Source: an uncultured Bacilli bacterium
GTDB taxonomy: Bacteria; Bacillota_I; Bacilli_A; RF39; UBA660
Length of the DNA: 64,000 nt
NCBI GenBank assembly: GCA_934140575.1
Contig: CAKPBJ010000001.1
Location: 208,549 to 272,548 of the forward strand
Direction: 5' to 3'
In this document: one piece after another, positions 17,822 to 26,992 of the stretch
Numbering within the stretch: position 1 is the stretch's first letter
Layout of the letters: every line of letters starts with the position of its first letter
Notes under the pieces: model-generated
The model's database searches: none
Seen by the model: the letters and a program-made list of their open reading frames with translations, nothing else
Told to the model about the DNA's origin: nothing
Translations under genes and position numbers: made by a program

Positions 17822-17947
17822 ATTAGAAGAGTTTTATTTAGTGAACTATTGTTGTCTATAGATAAAACTTGCTTACTTGAAACTGTTGGAAAATTTGCAG
17901 ACGCTTTAGAAATAGACATTAGACAACTATTTGATGATTCTAATTAA
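17822..17947 (+). pseudogene. Remnant of an XRE-type helix-turn-helix protein
   Basis: 42 codons without a start end in a stop at 17945-17947. The C-terminal half (LETVGKFADALEIDIRQLFDD) is the last two helices of an XRE/Cro DNA-binding domain, where complete proteins read about SLETLxKIAxALxIDIRxLF. The upstream half of the domain has been lost in the region of the tRNA terminator. It could mark an old insertion or deletion at the tRNA 3' end. No function is expected. Confidence 0.65.
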
Positions 17948-17985
17948 ATTTATTTATAAAAAAACATAAATTGTCATTATGTTTT

Positions 17986-18810
17986 TTATTTGCACAATAT
18001 TTTTACATTATTTCTACCTGTTTCTTTTGCATAATATAATTGTTCATCTGCTTCTTTTATCTTTCTTTCAATAAAAAGATTAGTTTCTTCGTCTGAATTT
18101 GGTAGAACAATTTTTTTAGGGACTGTGACAACTCCAGCACTAAATGTTATATTTTCGTGGCATAATTCCGTACCATTTTTTTGAAATTCATATGTTCTAT
18201 TTGCTTGTTTTTCTCTTATTTCATTTAGTCTTCTTTCTGTATTTTCTGGTGAAATATTTTTTAATAATAAAATTATTTCTTCTCCACCAAATCTATATAT
18301 CCCATCTTCTGGTCTTCTTTTTGCATTTAGATTTGTATTGTGTCTAGTATTATTTCTTAAAAAGTTGGCAATATCTTTTAATACTCTATCTCCTTCCATA
18401 TGGCCATAGGTATCATTTATTCTTTTAAAATGATCAACATCTAACATAACTAATGAAAAATCCATAGGTAAATACTTGCATATTCTTATATATTCTTGTA
18501 GGTCTTCATTTAGTTTTCTTTTTATTGGAATGTTTAATACAGGATCTGTTTCTAATTTTTGAATTTCTTTTTTGTATTTTGTGATATCAATAAAATGAGC
18601 TACTTCAAGACCATCTTTTGTATAGTGGACTTTTCTTTGATAATATCTTTTTAAATCATAATCGAAAAATTCATCATTTGATATTTGTCGAAGATTTGAA
18701 AGATACGCTAGTTGTGTGTCATCTTCTGGATAAATAATCATATTGGTTTTAACTTCTCTAATACACATTAATTTATCAGGTAATAAAGATGCAACTTCTT
18801 TAAGATTCAT
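17986..18810 (-). CDS. GGDEF-domain diguanylate cyclase
   Basis: 274 residues from ATG 18810 (AGGGAGG 6-8 nt upstream). Residues 1-85 look like a small PAS-type sensor; a GGDEF domain follows with LDVDHFKRINDTYGH (113-127) and active-site FGGEEI (174-179), then FSAGVV and ADEQLYYAKETGRN. GGEEI is a permitted variant of GGDEF, and the metal-binding aspartates are intact, so it should make cyclic di-GMP from two GTP. No membrane segment, no EAL domain. In Bacillota c-di-GMP controls adhesion and motility, which may link it to the surface-fibre locus; that link is speculative. Confidence 0.92.
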   Translation of the reverse strand: MNLKEVASLLPDKLMCIREVKTNMIIYPEDDTQLAYLSNLRQISNDEFFDYDLKRYYQRKVHYTKDGLEVAHFIDITKYKKEIQKLETDPVLNIPIKRKLNEDLQEYIRICKYLPMDFSLVMLDVDHFKRINDTYGHMEGDRVLKDIANFLRNNTRHNTNLNAKRRPEDGIYRFGGEEIILLLKNISPENTERRLNEIREKQANRTYEFQKNGTELCHENITFSAGVVTVPKKIVLPNSDEETNLFIERKIKEADEQLYYAKETGRNNVKILCK

Positions 18811-18892
18811 ATTAGTCCTCCCTTTCAGTTGATTCATACTATAGTATATTTATTATAAAAAGTAAAGAAATATCAAATTTCTGATATTTCTT

Positions 18893-20233
18893 CTAATAAT
18901 AAGGCATATTATCTTTAAGAATTTTAATATTCTCTTTTGATGCTTTAATTGTCACTTCATATGATTCTGTTCCAATACTCATAAATTGTTTATTATTTAT
19001 TTTATCAATTTCTTTTTTCATGGCTTTCATCACTGTATTAAAATTACTATTATCTTTAAATAAATGTATACATACTATTTCATCATCACATTCTATTTCT
19101 TGAAATTTATAATTTAAGATATCATTATATTTTGCATCTATTTCAATGTCTTCTCTATCTTCTACTTCCCATATTATGTTATCGTAGTTTAGAGTAAGAG
19201 AATATTTGTCATTCATAGGAATTGTTGTTGTTTGTGATTTATTATATTCTTTGACTTCTTTATAGTTTAAAGTTGAAACAAGAGTTATACCAATTGATAG
19301 ACCAAATATTATTAGTGATGTAATAAATATTATAAATATGTTTCTTGTTAGTAGTTTTTTACTAATTATAAATCTATATATTATATATAATATTAAGACA
19401 TTAATAACTATTGATGATATAATCATTAAAAATATTCCTATAAATGTTAGACCACTCTTTATTATCAATAAAGAAAATACTAAGCATACTAATAATGTAA
19501 TTAATGTAAATAGGAATGTTGTTCCAAATAATAGTACACAACCTTTTATAAATATTAATGCTATTTTTAATATACCATTGATGAACTTAAATCCTGAATG
19601 TTCTTGATCTCTATAGATAATAACTTTTTCTTTTTTAGATATTTTTTCTTCCACATCAATATTTTCTGGTAATTCTTTTTTCTTTTCTTCATATTCATAG
19701 TAGTCTAAATATCTTGTTTTATAGAGATTAAGCATTATTATTATATCAAGTACAATAACTATAGTTATGCTTATAGAACTTATTATGTCAACAATTCTGT
19801 AGGCATATTCAAATGGGCTTAATAGTGAATGAAAAATAATGTTTATTATTAATATTATGATAGTTGATATTATAAATAATAAGAAAGCAATTTTTGCTTC
19901 TTCAAATAGTAATTTACATTTGTCTTTAAAAGACATATTTATAATCATATTAGTAGAATTCATTATAAACTTTGTAATTTCTTCTATATATTTATTTATA
20001 TTAATTTTTCTTTCTTTATCTTCTTTTACCTCATTTAAATCTTCATTTAATAATTCATCTACTTTAATATTGAATTTTTTACATATTAATAATATTTTAT
20101 CCATTTCAGGATATGCAATTCCTGACTCCCATTTTGATACTGATTGACGTGATACTTTTAGTAAATCTGCTAAATCTTCTTGTGATAGATTATTATCTTT
20201 TCTAATCTTTCTTAAATTTTCTCCTAAATTCAT
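18893..20233 (-). CDS. Membrane-anchored XRE-family regulator
   Basis: 446 residues from ATG 20233 behind AGGAG. Residues 1-65 are a full XRE helix-turn-helix (LRKIRKDNNLSQEDLADLLKVSRQSVSKWESG). The middle carries about five or six membrane helices (~110-135, 142-165, 215-245, 250-270, 278-305, 310-330), and the C-terminal ~100 residues (TTIPMNDKYSLTLNYDN) are probably outside the membrane. Such one-piece regulators may sense an envelope signal and bind DNA at the membrane. No partner is visible; the next gene on the strand is the GGDEF gene 82 nt away. Confidence 0.8.
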   Translation of the reverse strand: MNLGENLRKIRKDNNLSQEDLADLLKVSRQSVSKWESGIAYPEMDKILLICKKFNIKVDELLNEDLNEVKEDKERKININKYIEEITKFIMNSTNMIINMSFKDKCKLLFEEAKIAFLLFIISTIIILIINIIFHSLLSPFEYAYRIVDIISSISITIVIVLDIIIMLNLYKTRYLDYYEYEEKKKELPENIDVEEKISKKEKVIIYRDQEHSGFKFINGILKIALIFIKGCVLLFGTTFLFTLITLLVCLVFSLLIIKSGLTFIGIFLMIISSIVINVLILYIIYRFIISKKLLTRNIFIIFITSLIIFGLSIGITLVSTLNYKEVKEYNKSQTTTIPMNDKYSLTLNYDNIIWEVEDREDIEIDAKYNDILNYKFQEIECDDEIVCIHLFKDNSNFNTVMKAMKKEIDKINNKQFMSIGTESYEVTIKASKENIKILKDNMPYY

Positions 20234-20377
20234 ATTTTTTTCTCCTTTCGTTACAAAAATCATACTAAATCAACTGGTTGCGAACTACCAATTTTTGGTT
20301 GTTTTTTGTAAATTATCGGTTGCAATTACATATATATTAATAAATTTTTTATATTTTTTCAAATATTATTATAAATA

Positions 20378-20406
20378 AAACTATAATGAATAGTTCATTA
20401 TAGTTT
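20378..20406 (-). terminator. Terminator of the small membrane gene
   Basis: AAACTATAATGA pairs with TCATTATAGTTT around a 5-nt loop, followed by T-rich sequence; a near-perfect palindrome able to work in both directions. Confidence 0.8.
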
Positions 20407-20414
20407 CGTTATTA

Positions 20415-20573
20415 TTATCTACAATTTGAATTATTATTATTTCCAAAGCCCCAGAATAGGAAGAAAATAATTATAATTACTATAAATATTGCCCACCAAC
20501 CATTATTTCCAAAATTATCATTTGATGTATTACCAGTTGTATATATTGGATATGGGTATGCATAATTATACAT
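20415..20573 (-). CDS. YjcZ-like small membrane protein
   Basis: 52 residues from the ATG at 20573 (7 nt after AGGAG; another ATG at 20579 is too close to it). An aromatic, Tyr/Pro-rich N-terminus (MYNYAYPYPIYTTGN) is followed by one hydrophobic helix (WWAIFIVIIIIFFLFWGFG) and an Asn-rich tail. It resembles the YjcZ family of small sporulation-associated proteins, fitting the cotJ genes nearby. A terminator follows. Confidence 0.6.
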   Translation of the reverse strand: MYNYAYPYPIYTTGNTSNDNFGNNGWWAIFIVIIIIFFLFWGFGNNNNSNCR

Positions 20574-20622
20574 AAACATTCTCCTTTCATTTTATTATAT
20601 TAAGAATATTTATGTTTGTTAA

Positions 20623-22398
20623 TTATTCTACTGTTACTGACTTAGCTAAATTTCTTGGCTTATCAATGTCTAATTTTTTCAAATCACCTACATAGTAGCC
20701 TACTAATTGTAGTGGTGGTACTACCAATATTGATTGGAAGTAGTAATTTATTTTTGGTACTACATATTTGAAGTGATGATTTTTTAGAGTTTCATCATTA
20801 GTTATTGTGAATATCTTACCTTGACGTGATTCTACTTCTATTACATTAGATTCAGTTTTTTCTTTTATACTTTCATCTGTAATAATTGCAAATATTGGGA
20901 CATTTTTTTCTATTAATGATATTGTTCCATGTTTTAATTCTCCTGCTTGATAGGCATCACTATGAGTATAAGATACTTCTTTTAACTTTAAGCTTCCTTC
21001 AAGGCAAATTGCATAGTCAATACCACGACCAATATAGAACACATCATGATTTTTGTATATTTCTTTAGAGATATTTTTAAATATTTCTTTATCATCTAAT
21101 ATTTTCTTTAATAATTTTGGTAATTCGTTTGCTTCTTTTAGTATAGTTTCATAATCTTTTTCTAGTCCTTTTTCTTTTGCTGCTTTTAATGAAATAAGTG
21201 CAAGTACTGCAACTTGTAGTAAATATGCTTTTGTTGTTGCGACTGCTATTTCTGGTCCTGCTTCTATAAACATTACATGTTTTGCTTCTCTTGCGATTGT
21301 ACTTGTTTTTACATTAACTATTGCTAGTGTATCAACTCCATCAGCATGAGCTTTTCTCATTGCAGCTACTGTATCGGCTGTTTCTCCTGATTGAGATACT
21401 AAAATTACTAATGTTTTTCTATCATATATTACCTTTTTATAACGATATTCACTAGCACATTCAACATAACATTTTATATTAGCTTTTTCTTCTAAAAGAT
21501 TTCTTCCAATCATACCAGCATACATTGCACTTCCACAAGCTACTATATGTATTTCTTCATATTTTGAAACATCAAATACATCTTCCATATTGTTTATATA
21601 TTTATTTAGTGTTCTTGCGAGTACCATTGGTTCTTCCATTATTTCTTTTAACATATAATGTTTATAAGAACCTTTATCTGCTTCTTCTTTTGTTATATTA
21701 GCTGATTGAATATCTTTTTTTATCTCTTTACCATCTTTATAGGCTTTTATTTTTTCACTTGTTAATTCTACTATTTCATTTTCTTCTAATAGAATATATT
21801 TATTTGTATAGTTAATTATTGCCGCTATATCTGAAGCAATATAATTTTCATTTGAATTAGTTCCTATAATTAATGGTGAGTCTTTTCTTACTGCGTATAA
21901 TTTATCTATATCTTCAAACATTATTCCGAAGGCGTATGATCCTTTTATTTCTTCTAATGCCTTTGTTATTGCGGTTACTGGGTCACCTTCATAATATTTA
22001 TTTATAATTGCACAAGCTACTTCTGTGTCTGTATCACTATTAAAATTAACACCTTCATTTAATAATTTTTGTTTTAATTCTTCAGCATTTTCTATAATAC
22101 CATTATGTACTAATGTTACTTTTCCAACTTGATGTGGATGAGCATTCTTTACAGTTGGCTCTCCATGAGTTGCCCATCTAGTATGAGCTATACCAATATT
22201 TCCTTTTAATAACTTTGAATTATGAATTTTTTTCTCTAAGTCTCTTATTCTTCCAACACTTTTAATTATTTGTATTTGATTATTCTCTTTTATTGCGATT
22301 CCACTTGAATCGTATCCTCTATATTCTAGATTTTTTAGTCCATTTATTAAAAATTCTTCAGGGCTTTTTTTACCTATATACCCTATTATTCCACACAT
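20623..22398 (-). CDS. glmS: Glutamine-fructose-6-phosphate aminotransferase
   Basis: 591 residues. Cys2 of MCGIIGYIGK is the glutaminase nucleophile after Met removal; HTRWATHGEPT and NGIIEN complete that domain (1-~235). Two SIS sugar-isomerase domains follow (ACGSAMYAGMIG, SQSGETADT; GRGIDYAICLEGSLKLKE), ending with the family KSVTVE. It makes glucosamine-6-phosphate from fructose-6-phosphate and glutamine, the first step to UDP-GlcNAc and peptidoglycan. Expression is controlled by the glmS ribozyme in its leader. Confidence 0.98.
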   Translation of the reverse strand: MCGIIGYIGKKSPEEFLINGLKNLEYRGYDSSGIAIKENNQIQIIKSVGRIRDLEKKIHNSKLLKGNIGIAHTRWATHGEPTVKNAHPHQVGKVTLVHNGIIENAEELKQKLLNEGVNFNSDTDTEVACAIINKYYEGDPVTAITKALEEIKGSYAFGIMFEDIDKLYAVRKDSPLIIGTNSNENYIASDIAAIINYTNKYILLEENEIVELTSEKIKAYKDGKEIKKDIQSANITKEEADKGSYKHYMLKEIMEEPMVLARTLNKYINNMEDVFDVSKYEEIHIVACGSAMYAGMIGRNLLEEKANIKCYVECASEYRYKKVIYDRKTLVILVSQSGETADTVAAMRKAHADGVDTLAIVNVKTSTIAREAKHVMFIEAGPEIAVATTKAYLLQVAVLALISLKAAKEKGLEKDYETILKEANELPKLLKKILDDKEIFKNISKEIYKNHDVFYIGRGIDYAICLEGSLKLKEVSYTHSDAYQAGELKHGTISLIEKNVPIFAIITDESIKEKTESNVIEVESRQGKIFTITNDETLKNHHFKYVVPKINYYFQSILVVPPLQLVGYYVGDLKKLDIDKPRNLAKSVTVE

Positions 22399-22429
22399 AT
22401 ATTTTCCTCCATGACAAAAATTATAGTGT

Positions 22430-22560
22430 AGATATATTCTTTGTTATAATGTTGATTTTACTTTTTACTATATATCTTTACGAATCACTTATCCGTAGTA
22501 GTACCCGCCGAATATTTCGATAACTACTAACCTCGTCATCCTATTATGGACCTGGCGCTT
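22430..22560 (-). ncRNA. glmS ribozyme (glucosamine-6-phosphate riboswitch)
   Basis: The reverse strand reads AGCGCC (22559-22554), then GACGAGG, GTTATCGAAATATTCGGCGG and GATTCGTAAAG, in the order of the glmS ribozyme core. Self-cleavage is expected between A22559 and G22558. P1 is very short (TCC/GGA). Bound glucosamine-6-phosphate triggers cleavage and loss of the glmS mRNA. Confidence 0.96.
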
Positions 22561-22815
22561 CAATGATTTACTATCCTTTCTACTAACCATCTTATGATAA
22601 GTATACTAAAATTATTTATTAAATACAATGTTCTATACCTTTGTTTACAGTGTAGAATACATATAAAAGTTTTTTATAGTAAATCTCTTGAATTAATATA
22701 AACTTATAAAATTCATGATCGTACTTATATAATAAAGTTCAAAGAACGTTGTCAATATAGAATTATAAATTTTATTTTAATTATATGCATTTATGCAGAA
22801 ACTTTCCTTATATAT

Positions 22816-22845
22816 AAAAAAAGACAATAGTTATTCTATTATCTT
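22816..22845 (-). terminator. Terminator of the zinc-ribbon membrane gene
   Basis: AAGATAATAG pairs with CTATTGTCTT (one G-U) and runs into seven T; it overlaps the stop at 22839. The stretch 22561-22815 holds the glmS promoter region (TATACT near 22615) and nothing else I can name. Confidence 0.7.
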
Positions 22846-23948
22846 TTGAAATCTTCTTCTTTAATAATATAGTTTAATTTTTCTGATGTTGATTTCTTAT
22901 TTTTTATTAATTCATCTTCTGTTTTTGATGATTTACTAATAGTTTTATATTTATTTTCTATGTTTTGTGAGGAGTTTAAGAATGTTTCTTCTTCGGTTGT
23001 GATTGTTTTATTTGTAAGTTTTTCTTGAAGTTCTTTTAGATATTCAGTACTACCTTTTAATGATAAATAATTATTATCTGTTTTGTAGAATTGATAGTAT
23101 ATTTTATCTTCTTTTGTTACTTTAATGTAGATATTGTAGTCTTTTTTTACTCCTGTTACTACATTGCAGACTCCTTCTTTTATCGTTCCATTTACTTTTA
23201 GAGTTTCTCTTGAATTATAGATTCTTTTTACTAGAGATGTACAAGTTGCTTCATTTTCACTGTTTTCTTCGAAATATTTTGATTGTTTTGATGGAAAAAT
23301 CACATTATACATTGATAGAATCATTATTACTAAAAATATTAGGTACATTACTAATGGAACTATAAAGTTTACTCCTCCATATTTTGCACATAGTTTTTCT
23401 ATTGTGAAATCATCTTCATAAGAATTCTTTTTCTTTATAAATAGAACTCTTTTTTTTGCTACAAACTTATATATTGGATTAAATAATAGACCTGATAAAA
23501 CCATAGTTATTATTGTATAAATAATTATGTGTTCTGGTATTAATTTTATTACTAGACCTGTTATTAGTAGGCCTAGAGTTCCTATGATATATAGTTTTCT
23601 ATATAAGAAATACATCCAGCCAAGTAAAAGAGCATAAATATTTATTTTCTTTTCGGCTACTGTTTTGTAGTCTTCTCCAATGTAGGATTCTAAAAATCTA
23701 TCATATTGGAAATCATAGAACTTTTCTTTTTTTGCACTATTATTATTTACATCTGTTTGAAAGGCTTGTATTTGGATTTCTGGTTCAGTTGTTTCTTCTT
23801 TTTCTTCTTTTAATAAATCGTCTTCTAGAATATCATTATTATATTCTTGATAGTTATCTGAATTATCTTCTGGATCATTATAGTAGCCACATACAAGACA
23901 GAATCTTTCATTTTCTTTTAAATTTTTTCCACACTTTTTACAACGCAT
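22839..23948 (-). CDS. Zinc-ribbon membrane protein, DUF2628-like
   Basis: 369 residues. An N-terminal double-CxxC zinc ribbon (MRCKKCGKN ... RFCLVCGYY, residues 1-23), an acidic linker to ~95, then about four helices with ALLLGWMYFLYRKLYIIGT, typical of the DUF2628 group, and after a final helix (~200-222) an extracellular ~145-residue domain rich in Lys/Asn/Ser. The Cys22-type ribbon faces the cytoplasm. Function unknown. It lies 17 nt before the end of, and on the same strand as, the AAA gene upstream, so they are likely co-transcribed. Confidence 0.7.
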   Translation of the reverse strand: MRCKKCGKNLKENERFCLVCGYYNDPEDNSDNYQEYNNDILEDDLLKEEKEETTEPEIQIQAFQTDVNNNSAKKEKFYDFQYDRFLESYIGEDYKTVAEKKINIYALLLGWMYFLYRKLYIIGTLGLLITGLVIKLIPEHIIIYTIITMVLSGLLFNPIYKFVAKKRVLFIKKKNSYEDDFTIEKLCAKYGGVNFIVPLVMYLIFLVIMILSMYNVIFPSKQSKYFEENSENEATCTSLVKRIYNSRETLKVNGTIKEGVCNVVTGVKKDYNIYIKVTKEDKIYYQFYKTDNNYLSLKGSTEYLKELQEKLTNKTITTEEETFLNSSQNIENKYKTISKSSKTEDELIKNKKSTSEKLNYIIKEEDFKR

Positions 23949-23965
23949 AGTATTACCTTCCCTTT

Positions 23966-24949
23966 TTAATCTTCTGATAATCTCTCTATGTTAATTGAAT
24001 GTTCTTTATTGTACTCTTCTATTTGATCTTCAAATAATTTATTGAATTCTGGTAGACTTTTTTTAATAACGTCTGGATATATATTTTTACTATTAACAAT
24101 AGCTTGTCTTATATCAATTATGTTTACTTCACGTCTATTATCAAATAATGCATTTGAGAATGCTTGTTGAAGTATTGTTAGTGAAACATCTGGGTAACGG
24201 GAACCTATTTCATAGATTCTTTTAAATTCACTTGTTATATCTGTGATAAAGGCCATTATTCTTTGTTGGATGTATGGAGAATACATTAGTTTTGCACCTG
24301 TTCTATATTCTATTTTTGGAAGAGTACCTAGTAATATTTGAATATTTTCTGCTCTTGTTGGTTCAAAAATTTCTACTTTTTGGAAACGTCTAACAAAAGC
24401 TTTATCTCTTAAGATATATCTTTCATATTCTTCTGTTGTTGTTGCTCCTATTACTTTAATATCACCTCTATCAAGTGCAGGTTTAAACATATTAGCAAAG
24501 TCTAGAGCTTCCCCTTTTGTACCCATAAGTGTATGAATTTCATCTATAAATAATATTAATTTTGTTTTATCTTTTAATTCATCAATTAATGTTTGTACTT
24601 TTGATTCTCCTGTTACTGGATCAGTTCCTAAAAGCGCTGCTGTATTTATTTTAATTACTTGATACCCTTTTAATACATCTGGTACTAAGTTTCTTTGAAT
24701 ACGATATGCAAGTCCTTCTACGGTTGCAGTTTTACCAACACCAGGTTTACCTATTAAAACAGCTGATTTATCAGGTGTTAGTAAGATTAAAATCAATTGT
24801 TTTATTTGTTCGTCTCTTCCTATTGCTGGATTCGTTATATAGTTATTCTTTTGAAAATTTTCTCCATAATTTTCAAGTATACTAATTCTTTTTTTCTTAA
24901 TGTCAAACATTTTTTCTGTTTTTTTATCAAATTCTTCTTCTAAGTTCAT
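23966..24949 (-). CDS. One-domain Clp-type AAA+ ATPase
   Basis: 327 residues from ATG 24949 (GGGAG 8 nt upstream; the frame opens 24 codons earlier without a ribosome site). It corresponds to NBD1 of ClpB/ClpC: IGRDEQIKQL, Walker A GKPGVGKT, Walker B LILFIDEIHTL, sensor ATTTEEYE and arginine DKAFVRRFQ. The middle, N-terminal and second AAA domains of Clp proteins are all absent; the pore loop reads GTDPVTGESK instead of [10 protein letters not shown]. Such stand-alone paralogues are uncharacterised; the changed pore loop suggests a remodelling role other than threading. Confidence 0.85.
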   Translation of the reverse strand: MNLEEEFDKKTEKMFDIKKKRISILENYGENFQKNNYITNPAIGRDEQIKQLILILLTPDKSAVLIGKPGVGKTATVEGLAYRIQRNLVPDVLKGYQVIKINTAALLGTDPVTGESKVQTLIDELKDKTKLILFIDEIHTLMGTKGEALDFANMFKPALDRGDIKVIGATTTEEYERYILRDKAFVRRFQKVEIFEPTRAENIQILLGTLPKIEYRTGAKLMYSPYIQQRIMAFITDITSEFKRIYEIGSRYPDVSLTILQQAFSNALFDNRREVNIIDIRQAIVNSKNIYPDVIKKSLPEFNKLFEDQIEEYNKEHSINIERLSED

Positions 24950-24986
24950 AGTAACACTCCCATAATCTATTTTATTATAGCATATT

Positions 24987-25877
24987 TTATTTTTTCTTAG
25001 CAATTTTATTTGGCTTACCATAAGGATTTACGTGAATTACTGTTAAATATATTTCTTTAAATTTTTCTCCTATTTCTTTTTCTAAATGATTTGCTATTTT
25101 ATGACTTTCAAATGTTGTTAGGTTTCCATCTACAAATATTGTAAATGATATTTGGTATTTATACCCTATTGGTGTTGAATTAAAATGTTGTACTTTTTTT
25201 ACTTCTTTATGTTCTTTTATAAGGTTTAAAACTTCGTCTTTTGTTTCATTATCAATACTTTTATCCATTAAAACATTATAGCTTTCTCTAAATAATTCTA
25301 TTGCTGATAGCATTATCCATAATGATATTAAAATACCTACAATTGAGTCTATATATTTTACTCCCTGACTTCCTAAAATTATTGATATAAGTGTTAGAGT
25401 TGTTACTAACATGTCATTTCTGTGATCAGTTCTATTTGCTTTTATTAAGATATTATTTGTCTTTTTATATAAGTAATTTGTATATAGAAATAGACATAAT
25501 TTAGTTAGAATTGTTACTATACAAACAATAATTAACCATATTGAGTAATTTACTTTTGTATTATGAATTAATGTATTTATTGCACTTTTAATAACACTGG
25601 TACTTAATAATAACATTGTTATACTTATTAATAAACTATAAATATATTCTGCTTTTCCATGACCTAGGTTGTGATCATCATCTGCTTTTTTTGAACTGAT
25701 TCTATTTCCTATATAAGTCATTAGTGATGATAATATATCCCCTGCACTATTAAATGCATCTGCAAGTAATGATTGACTGTTACTAATAATAGCAATTATT
25801 CCCTTAATAATTAATAAAAATAAATTACCTATTATTCCTAATAAACTTGCTAATTTTGTTGCTTTAAATCTGTCCAT
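24987..25877 (-). CDS. Cation diffusion facilitator metal transporter
   Basis: 296 residues with six helices, ATG behind AGGAGACATT. SLLADAFNSAGDILSS in helix 2 and RTDHRNDMLV in helix 5 hold the transport-site Asp/His pairs, and DHNLGHGKAEY is the family signature loop. The C-terminal ~80 residues form the cytoplasmic metal-binding domain (HFNSTPIGYKYQISFTIFVDG). Exports Zn2+, Fe2+ or Mn2+ in exchange for protons; the metal is not resolved. Confidence 0.95.
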   Translation of the reverse strand: MDRFKATKLASLLGIIGNLFLLIIKGIIAIISNSQSLLADAFNSAGDILSSLMTYIGNRISSKKADDDHNLGHGKAEYIYSLLISITMLLLSTSVIKSAINTLIHNTKVNYSIWLIIVCIVTILTKLCLFLYTNYLYKKTNNILIKANRTDHRNDMLVTTLTLISIILGSQGVKYIDSIVGILISLWIMLSAIELFRESYNVLMDKSIDNETKDEVLNLIKEHKEVKKVQHFNSTPIGYKYQISFTIFVDGNLTTFESHKIANHLEKEIGEKFKEIYLTVIHVNPYGKPNKIAKKK

Positions 25878-25885
25878 AATGTCTC

Positions 25886-26992
25886 CTATTCTTTATCTAA
25901 TAATTCTAAAAATTTATTTAAGTAATTATACCAAATATAAATATTTTTCTTTTTTTCTGAATATGCCCCTATTTCATCTAATGTATGATTACCACTTTGT
26001 TCAAATCTTTCAATACATCTTTTGTAACAAGTATTAATACATGTTCTAATTACAATAATATCTCCTTTTAAAATACTTATATCTTTTATATTTCTAAACT
26101 GAGCACTATCAATTATAACTAATTTATTAGAGTATTTAAAGTGGTTAATTATACTTTTATATACTTCATCAAATGATGTGAATAAGTCTGGTAATTCATT
26201 ATATTTTTTTATTAACATATCATATACTTCTTGATTTACTTTACTTTTAGTTTTGCATTTATAGACTTCGTCTGTATCAATTACTATGCAAGATGGATCA
26301 TTTTTATATTTTTCTGTTTGAGTAGTTTTTCCACTTCCAGACTCTCCAGTAATATTAAGTACTAAATCATCACTTAAATGTTTTATATATGGATCTTTAT
26401 CAATATCGATATCAACATAGAGACTTTCTTTATGAAATAATTCTTTTAAAAAGTCTTTTTTAGTTAGTGTATAGTTATAGCACTCTACTTCTTCTTTGAC
26501 AAATGTATATTTAATAAATTTTCTTGTATTTTCTCTTTTAAAGCCTAATTTTTCCATTAAAGTATAACTTGCTTTATTTTTTATTGCAGCACACGTTTTT
26601 ATACTTTTTATCTCTACTTCTAAAAACATATATTTTAATACTTCTACTGCTGCTTCATAGGCATATCCCATATGTTGATATGGTGGATCAATAAACCAAC
26701 CTATATCTCTTATATCATCTTCTATTTCTGGTATAGTTATTTGTCCAATTACAGTATTATCTTCTTTTAATTCTATTGTCCAAGTAAAATTAGTAGGATT
26801 AGTACTATTTTTTAACTTAGACATTTGATATGGCATTTCTTCTTCCCAATTAAAATGAAGTTTTGAAGTTAAATAGTATTTATTAACACAATCTATGCAT
26901 AAAATATTCCATAATTCTTTTAAGTCTTTTTCTTCTGTTTTATGAAGAAGTAGTCTTTTTGTTTCTAAAGTTTTACTTCCAAGATATTTCAT
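25886..26992 (-). CDS. GNAT acetyltransferase fused to a P-loop kinase
   Basis: 368 residues. Residues 1-~175 are a RimJ/RimL-type GNAT domain (TKRLLLHKTEEKDL, IGQITIPEIEDDIRDIGWFIDPPYQHMGYAYEA with the acetyl-CoA loop, ASYTLMEKLGFKREN). Residues ~205-368 are an ATP-binding kinase-like domain, Walker A GESGSGKTT (~217-225), DTDEVY and a DSAQFRN segment. Translationally coupled to the DUF402 gene (TAATG). The fusion could couple acetylation and phosphorylation of one target, possibly a small molecule or antibiotic; this is inference. It is the only GNAT-kinase fusion in the window. Confidence 0.82.
   Translation of the reverse strand: MKYLGSKTLETKRLLLHKTEEKDLKELWNILCIDCVNKYYLTSKLHFNWEEEMPYQMSKLKNSTNPTNFTWTIELKEDNTVIGQITIPEIEDDIRDIGWFIDPPYQHMGYAYEAAVEVLKYMFLEVEIKSIKTCAAIKNKASYTLMEKLGFKRENTRKFIKYTFVKEEVECYNYTLTKKDFLKELFHKESLYVDIDIDKDPYIKHLSDDLVLNITGESGSGKTTQTEKYKNDPSCIVIDTDEVYKCKTKSKVNQEVYDMLIKKYNELPDLFTSFDEVYKSIINHFKYSNKLVIIDSAQFRNIKDISILKGDIIVIRTCINTCYKRCIERFEQSGNHTLDEIGAYSEKKKNIYIWYNYLNKFLELLDKE

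Noticed and set aside
17632..17919. 95-residue reverse-strand frame
   Set aside because: It covers the antisense of tRNA-His and its terminator, with no ribosome site.
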